From positions 89,617,035 to 89,681,034 of the forward strand of contig BTPG01000006.1 of assembly GCA_036245525.1 (NCBI GenBank): a stretch of DNA of 64,000 bases, read 5' to 3'. Source of the DNA: Semisulcospira habei (lineage: Eukaryota; Mollusca; Gastropoda; Semisulcospiridae). Under the pieces are notes generated by a model. It saw only the letters and a list, made by a program, of their open reading frames with translations. It made no database searches and was not told where the DNA came from. The position numbers and the translations under genes were made by a program. This document shows positions 59,853 through 64,000 of this stretch, piece after piece (the stretch's first letter is position 1; the number at the start of each line of letters is the position of its first letter).

Positions 59853-62800
59853 TACTTACTTACTTACGCCTGTCACCCCTACCCGGGTATAGGCCGTCGA
59901 CGAGAGACCTCCAGCAACTCCTGTCCTGTGCTTCTCCTTCGATTCTACTCCAGGTGGTTCCCAGTCTCTTGATGTCTGCTTGGAGGTCTCGACGCCAGGA
60001 GTTTCTCGGCCTACCTCTTTTCCTCTTTCCCTGGGGGTTCCATGACAATGCCTGCCTAGTGATACTGGAAGCTGGCTTTCTCAGACTGTGACCGATCCAT
60101 CCCCATCTTCTTCGCCCAATTTCATTCTCTGCTGTTATCTGCTCTGTTCTCTCCCAGAGTCTGACGTTGCTGATCTTCTCTGGCCAGTGGATTTTCAAAA
60201 TTCTTCTAAGGCAACTGTTCATGAAGGTCTGTACTCTGTTGACTGTGGTTTTTGTCAATCTCCATGTCTCTGCTCCATATAAGAGAACTGCTTTTACATT
60301 GGAGTTGAAAATCCGGACTTTGGTGTGTTGTGACAGCTCTCTGGAGCTCCACACTTTTTTCAACTGGAGAAAGGCTGCTCTGGCTTTACCGATTCGTGCT
60401 CTGACATCTGCATCAGTGCCGCCTTTTTTTGTCTATGATGCTCCCGAGATAGGTGAAGGACTCCACCTCCTCCAACGGGGTGCCAGCAAGCAAGACTGGT
60501 TCTTCCCTGGTTGCGTTCAGCCTCATTGTCTTTGTTTTCTGTTTGTGAATGGTGAGGCCCACTTGGGACGAGATGTCAGCAAGCCTCGTGGTCTTGTCCT
60601 GCATTTGTTGATGAGTGTGGGACAGTAATGCCAAGTCGTCTGCAAAATCGAGGTCGTCAAGCTGTGTCCACAGTGTCCACTGTATTCCACTTCGTCTGTG
60701 CTCTGTGGTCATCTTCATGACCCAGTCTATGGCCAGTAGGAAGAGGAACGGAGACAGCAGACACCCCTGCCTGACACCGGTTCTGACCTGGAGCTCCCTG
60801 GTGAACTGCCCTTCGTGGATCACACGACATGTCATGCCATCGTAGCTGCTCTTGATCAGGCGGACAAGCTTTGTGGGTACACCGTAGTGTCGTAGGAGTT
60901 TCCACAGAGTCTCTCGGTCCACACTGTCAAATGCTTTCTCATAATCCACAAAGTTGACGTACAGCGGGGAGCTCCACTCCAGAGACTGTTCCACGATGAT
61001 GCGGAGAGTGGCGATCTGGTCTGTACATGATCGGTTCTTCCTGAATCCTGCTTGCTGGTCTCTCAGCTGGGGGTCAACGGAGCTCTTCATTCTCTCCAGG
61101 ATGATCCGGTTGAAGACCTTTCCTGGTACTGACAGCAAGGTGATTCCTCTGTAGTTGGAACACTTGCTGAGGTCGCCTTTCTTGGGAAGCTTGATTAGGT
61201 ACCCCTCCTTCCAGTCAGCCGGCATCACCTCCTCTTCCCAGATCTTTCCAAACAGTGGGTACAGAATCTCCACTGTTGTCTCTAGGTCTGCTTTCAGAGA
61301 CTCCGCTGGGATGCCATCTGGGCCTGCTGCTTTGCCGTTCTTCAAGAATGCCACTGCTTTTCTGATCTCTTCCCGGCTGGGTCTGTCACAGCTGATGGGT
61401 AGGTCGGTCTCTGCCGGCTGGATGTCTGGGGGGTCGGGTGGGCTAGGTCTGTTCAGTAACTCTTCAAAATACTCGGCCCATCTGTCGAGTTGGTCTGCTC
61501 TGTCTGCAATAGGCTTGCCTTCTTTGTCTTTTACTGGTCTTTCTGTATGGCCATACTTGCCTGACAATCTTCTGGTAATGTCGTAGAGCTGTTTCATGTT
61601 GCCGCTGCCTGCTGCCTTTTCTGCCTCTGCTGCCAGGCTGTCTGTGTAGGCCCTCTTGTCTGCCCTGATACTACTCTTCACCTCGCGGTTGGCTTCAGAG
61701 TATTCCCCATGTGCCCTTACTTTGGCTGCTCTCGTGCGACTGTTGTTGACAGCTGCTTTCTTCTGCTTCCTCACTTCTATCTTCTTCAAGGTCTGTGCCG
61801 ACAGCCAGTCCTTGTGGTGGTGTTTCTTGAACCCTACAGTGTCTTTGCAGGTTGAGTTCAGCGCCTCTCTAACTGCCTTCCACTGCTGCTCTGTGGTGAC
61901 CGCCTCCTCTTCATTTACTAGCTCCTGTAGCGCTTGAAACCGGTTGGACAGCACCAGTTTGAACTCTTCTCTAACTCCAGTTTCTCTCAGGAGGCCTAAA
62001 TTATAGCGCTGTCTTCTTGTTGTCTCTGTGCGGCTTTTCTTTAGCTTGAGCTTCATTCTTAAGGTAAGCAGATGGTGGTCGGAGGCAACATCTGCTCCCC
62101 TCCTCACTCGAACATCTTGAAGGGATCTTCTAAATTTCTTGCTAATGCAGATATGGTCTATTTGGTTCTCTGTTGTATGGTCAGGTGAGACCCAAGTTGC
62201 TTTGTGTATTCTTCTGTGTGGGAAGATGCTGCCTCCAATGACAAGTCGGTTTAGAGCACAAAAGTCTACAAACCTCTCCCCGTTCTCACTCATCTCCGAG
62301 CCTAGTCCCTGTCTCCCCATCACCTCTTCGTATCCGGTGTTGTCCTCCCCTATTTTGGCATTAAAATCGCCCATGACGATGGTGATGTCTCGCTCCGCAC
62401 ATTTGTCCACGGCACTCTGGAGTCGGTCGTAGAACTCTTGTTTCTCTTCCTCGTCACTGTCATTAGTGGGCGCATAACACTGGATGACATTCAGCTTGAG
62501 CTTTTTCTTGGTTCTAAAGGCTGCTGTGATAATTCTTGGCCCAAGAGGTTCCCAGCCCATCAGCGCTCTCTGTGCCACTGGTGACAGCATGAATGCTACA
62601 CCTTCTGTATGGGGGGCATTCTCCTCTTCATGACCTGAATACAGAATCATCTCCCCACTTAACAGCTTTTTCTGGCCAGACTGCATCCATCTGGCTTCAC
62701 TTATACCTAGCAGGGAAAGGTTGTACTTTTGCATTTCCGCTGCTATCTGGGCGGCCTTGCCGCTCTGGTACATGGTCTTGACGTTCCATGTGCCCATGGT

Positions 62801-63154
62801 TGTATCCCTGGATAGAGAGAGGCGGCTCGGTCCTGTGGCTTCTGAAGACTTCCGGCTTTCACCACAGGATGTCATAAGTCTTCTGGTAGAAGAACCTTCC
62901 TCCTCCAGGAATGGAATTACTGTTAGTCTTTTCGTCGGCGTTTTTGTAGCTATTTCCTTTTTTGCAGGGTGGGGAAGCTACCCCCACGCCCAACCCCCTT
63001 ACTAGGAGGACCAGGGGTTTTCTGTCGGGGTCACCTTCCCTTAGACCATGTTGGTTCACGGCACCTTATTTCATTCGGTGCACCCCTCTCACGAGGGACC
63101 CCCTATCCACCACCCAGGGGACGCGCCTCAACGCCATATGGTCCCAGCGCGAGG
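59853..63154 (-). mobile_element. RTE-type LINE, full-length copy 2
   Basis: 3' end TTACTTACTTACTTACGCC at the low side, 5' end CCAGCGCGAGG at 63,154. The target duplication is AACCCACATCAT. By eye it is very similar to copy 1 along its whole length, implying recent amplification of the family. Confidence 0.94.
59860..62875 (-). pseudogene. RTE endonuclease-reverse transcriptase, copy 2, one frameshift
   Basis: 820 codons from MTSCGESRK run to about 60,430, where a T run on the + strand has 7 T instead of the 6 in copy 1. The remaining 167 codons continue in another frame (60,363-59,860) with VLLYGAETWRLTK, WGWIGHSLRKP and the GRGDRRK end. Endonuclease motifs (GDFNAKIG, SDHHLL) and RT motifs (RQGC, FDSVDRETLW, DFADDLALL) are intact, including the Gly that copy 1 has lost. 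Apart from the frameshift no stop is seen, so it is nearly intact. Confidence 0.9.
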
Positions 63155-63376
63155 AACCCACATCATACTGAGGCTAAAAGCTTCAAATTTGTACACTGCC
63201 ATCTGCAAGCTACATTATAGTACTTACAGGTAAGGATATAGACCAATGGCTTTAGTTCAAGGGCGGTGCCAGAATAGCTTGGCGCTTAGAGGCGCCAAGC
63301 TATTCTGGCACTACCCTTGAACTATTTTAGTCAAACTTATTTCACACACTGGTGTATTCCGAATGATAAGGGTTAA

Positions 63377-63646
63377 TCTAAAGATAATGGAAGGATGGTA
63401 CCTTCTGACACCACTCTCTCACTAACATGGTATGTCCCAAACAGTAATGTAGTCTTCAAAAGACAACTTCAAAATTTATGTGGAAATTTTAACTGCATGG
63501 TTCAATGTAACATGCACATTAACCCAATCAGTGCCGAGAAAATTTGAACACACCCAACTACAAAAGGTATAGATCCTCAGTTTCGGGGGCTCAAGAGTAT
63601 CTATGCCTCTTGCTTTGAATTCATGTTACTAGGACAACTAGCCTCA
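63377..63646. other. Anonymous sequence with a degenerate family D MITE
   Basis: TTAACCCAATCAGTGCCGAG at about 63,520, then AAAGGTATAGATCCTCAG and CTCAAGAGTATCTATGCC/TCTTGC at about 63,585-63,614. This is a family D hairpin with a decayed centre. No right TTAA end was seen. Confidence 0.5.
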
Positions 63647-63729
63647 CGCTGGGACCATATGGCTTTGAGGCGCGTCCCCTGGGTGGTGGATAGTGGGTCC
63701 CTCGCGAGAGGGGTGCACCGAATGAAATA
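63647..63729 (+). mobile_element. RTE 5' UTR fragment, plus strand
   Basis: CCTCACGCTGGGACCATATG, CGCGTCCCCTGGGTGGTGG and GGGGTGCACCGAATGAAATA are the inverse of the 5' end of copy 2 (63,154 down to about 63,068). The fragment stops at 63,729, where DIRS-5 begins. Confidence 0.85.
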
Positions 63730-64000
63730 TGAATTTTTCATTAAAATGCATTTTTTTGAAAAATACTTACCGATGGTATGACATTGTGAAAAGCCCTTAG
63801 CTAGCCTAATTTTAGCCAAAATTTGGTTGTGTCCGTATAAGGGGGTGTTGGGAGGAGTGGGGCGCCATAGACCCAGTCATGGCCTGAATAGTCTCCCCTT
63901 ATTCCCACCCAGTACGAGAATACCCGTCATCCCTCAGTTTAGTTCCTTAGCGCACTTGAGGCAAGCGGGGTAGGTGGGAGGGTCCTTCGAGTCATACCAT
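63730..64000 (-). mobile_element. DIRS-5: low (3') terminus, cut by window end
   Basis: TGAATTTTTCATTAAAATGC, then AATACTTACCGATGGTATGA, TAGCTAGCCTAATTTTAGCC and GGTTGTGTCCGTATAAGGG match the DIRS-3 terminus step by step. The last bases (GTCATACCAT) are the start of the internal complementary region. It has the same orientation as DIRS-1 to DIRS-4 and is inserted into an RTE 5' UTR. Confidence 0.85.

Larger units (their letters stand above)
59839..63376 (-). mobile_element. Family A MITE split by RTE copy 2
   Basis: The MITE's low end TTAACCCACATCAT is at 59,839-59,852. It resumes at 63,155 with the duplicated AACCCACATCAT and continues CTGAGGCTAAAAGCTTC, hairpin 63,255-63,330, and TGATAAGGGTTAA at 63,376. 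The RTE copy therefore inserted into the MITE, duplicating 12 bp of it. Confidence 0.85.

Overview
The window looks like animal nuclear DNA, most likely from a mollusc and probably a gastropod. The reasons are spliced genes with GT-AG introns, a recognisable metazoan splicing-factor gene (MFAP1), long (GT)n and homopolymer-G tracts, tRNA-derived SINEs, and a dense mix of DIRS, RTE, L2, Tc1/mariner, hAT and pearl/Helentron-like elements. The taxon is inferred from repeat style only. Nothing in the window is bacterial or viral.

Layout. Positions 1-6,900 hold MITEs, hairpins, low-complexity tracts, an L2 3' fragment and an RTE 3' stub. Positions 6,905-10,775 (+) hold three phase-compatible exons, including the 3' terminal exon, of an unrecognised membrane-anchored gene whose last exon encodes degenerate Cys-rich tandem repeats. 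Positions 10,776-16,600 hold anonymous DNA, a broken Tc1/mariner element (12,844-14,368) and TTAA-flanked MITEs. From 16,621 to 56,969 (-) runs MFAP1, a spliceosomal B-complex component: eight exons cover roughly the C-terminal three quarters of the protein, and the N-terminal exons lie beyond the right edge. The two genes converge. About 1 kb of MFAP1 coding sequence is spread over about 40 kb because the introns are packed with transposons.

Intron load. Four DIRS-type tyrosine-recombinase retrotransposons (19,841-29,585; 31,411-37,565; 38,244-42,878; 44,778-50,709) and the start of a fifth (63,730 to the end) all lie in the same orientation, sense to MFAP1. Each shows inverted terminal arms and/or an internal complementary region that reproduces the joined ends of the element. 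The first is itself broken by an L2 LINE, a MITE and a truncated RTE LINE. Two nearly full-length RTE LINEs (53,157-56,475; 59,853-63,154) carry 12-13 bp target-site duplications and each has one or two visible lesions.

The most unusual layer is a set of short palindromic elements bounded by TTAA. Several families (TTAACCC...GGGTTAA and TTAACTC...GAGTTAA) carry one of a few near-perfect hairpin cores. Some families have different flanks but the same core. Internal empty-site comparisons within the window support TTAA-targeted, piggyBac-like mobility. All coordinates and splice sites were read by eye; no search or alignment was run.
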